39,439 bases of DNA from an uncultured Dehalococcoidia bacterium (GTDB taxonomy: Bacteria; Chloroflexota; Dehalococcoidia; Lucifugimonadales; Australimonadaceae). The position numbers and the translations under genes were made by a program. Of the stretch, positions 39,438 through 39,439 are shown one piece after another. Each line of letters starts with the position of its first letter. Position 1 is the stretch's first letter. The notes under the pieces are model-generated. The model was not told the origin of the DNA. It was given only the letters and a program-made list of their open reading frames with translations, and did not search any database. Location: assembly GCA_937901475.1 (NCBI GenBank), contig CALGTL010000076.1, positions 1 to 39,439 of the forward strand, read 5' to 3'.

Positions 39438-39439
39438 GT

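Noticed and set aside
1-39439. tRNA, rRNA, CRISPR array, insertion sequence or prophage
   Set aside because: Reading for T-loop motifs, regular direct repeats, transposase or phage proteins found none.

Overview
The window reads as chromosomal DNA of a marine-type Chloroflexota bacterium, most likely of the SAR202/Dehalococcoidia kind. This is an inference from gene content and style, not from a marker gene: there is no rRNA or tRNA here. The signs are a lipoprotein with an Ala/Pro/Thr-rich linker after the lipobox, two luciferase-like flavin monooxygenases, an F420-type (DDN-like) reductase, a Rieske oxygenase, two SDRs, three amidohydrolase-2 proteins and four MFS transporters, all packed among a few housekeeping genes. 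Spacing is tight, with several 1-4 bp start/stop overlaps. I see no phage, insertion sequence or CRISPR array.

Layout. 1-4551: an alpha/beta hydrolase (-) ending at a perfect hairpin, then a plus-strand run of MFS exporter, amidohydrolase and D-2-hydroxyacid dehydrogenase. 4764-9560: a minus-strand operon of FAD amine/amino-acid oxidase, two tandem paralogous MFS transporters (4-bp overlap) and a second amidohydrolase. 9709-10946: an SDR without the usual catalytic serine, a 64-aa SEC-C protein and a cysteine-free IscA-fold protein, translationally linked. 11215-15409: RidA (-), bicupin and Rieske oxygenase (+), and a group-1 luciferase-family oxidoreductase (-). 15656-20646: a TctC-like lipoprotein, a TctA permease with a TctB-like C-terminal domain, a DUF4395 membrane protein and a second luciferase-like enzyme. 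21029-24811: lutABC (lactate oxidation) and a canonical SDR. 25105-31372: mostly housekeeping genes (gmk, aroA, a site-2 protease, a pseudouridine synthase), several small or unknown genes and a CoxG-like protein. 31536-34100: a third amidohydrolase and MFS transporter. 34444-39437: small proteins, a CinA/PncC-type amidase, a zinc ribbon, a DDN-like reductase and a large MMPL/RND transporter.

How the parts fit. The accessory half looks like a set of import-and-degrade modules for organic acids and ring compounds: carrier (MFS or TTT), oxygenase or flavin enzyme to open or oxidise the substrate, amidohydrolase-2 for hydrolysis or decarboxylation, and dehydrogenases feeding central metabolism, with lactate oxidised by LutABC. 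Amidohydrolase-2 plus MFS occurs three times. Substrates cannot be read from sequence.

The best candidates for something not yet described are the SDR/SEC-C/cysteine-free IscA cassette, the paired MFS transporters in the oxidase operon, the fused TctA-TctB permease followed by a 32-bp perfect palindrome, an unannotated 40-aa membrane peptide at 34444-34566, and the remnant of a lipoprotein linker antisense to the end of the gene at 35610.
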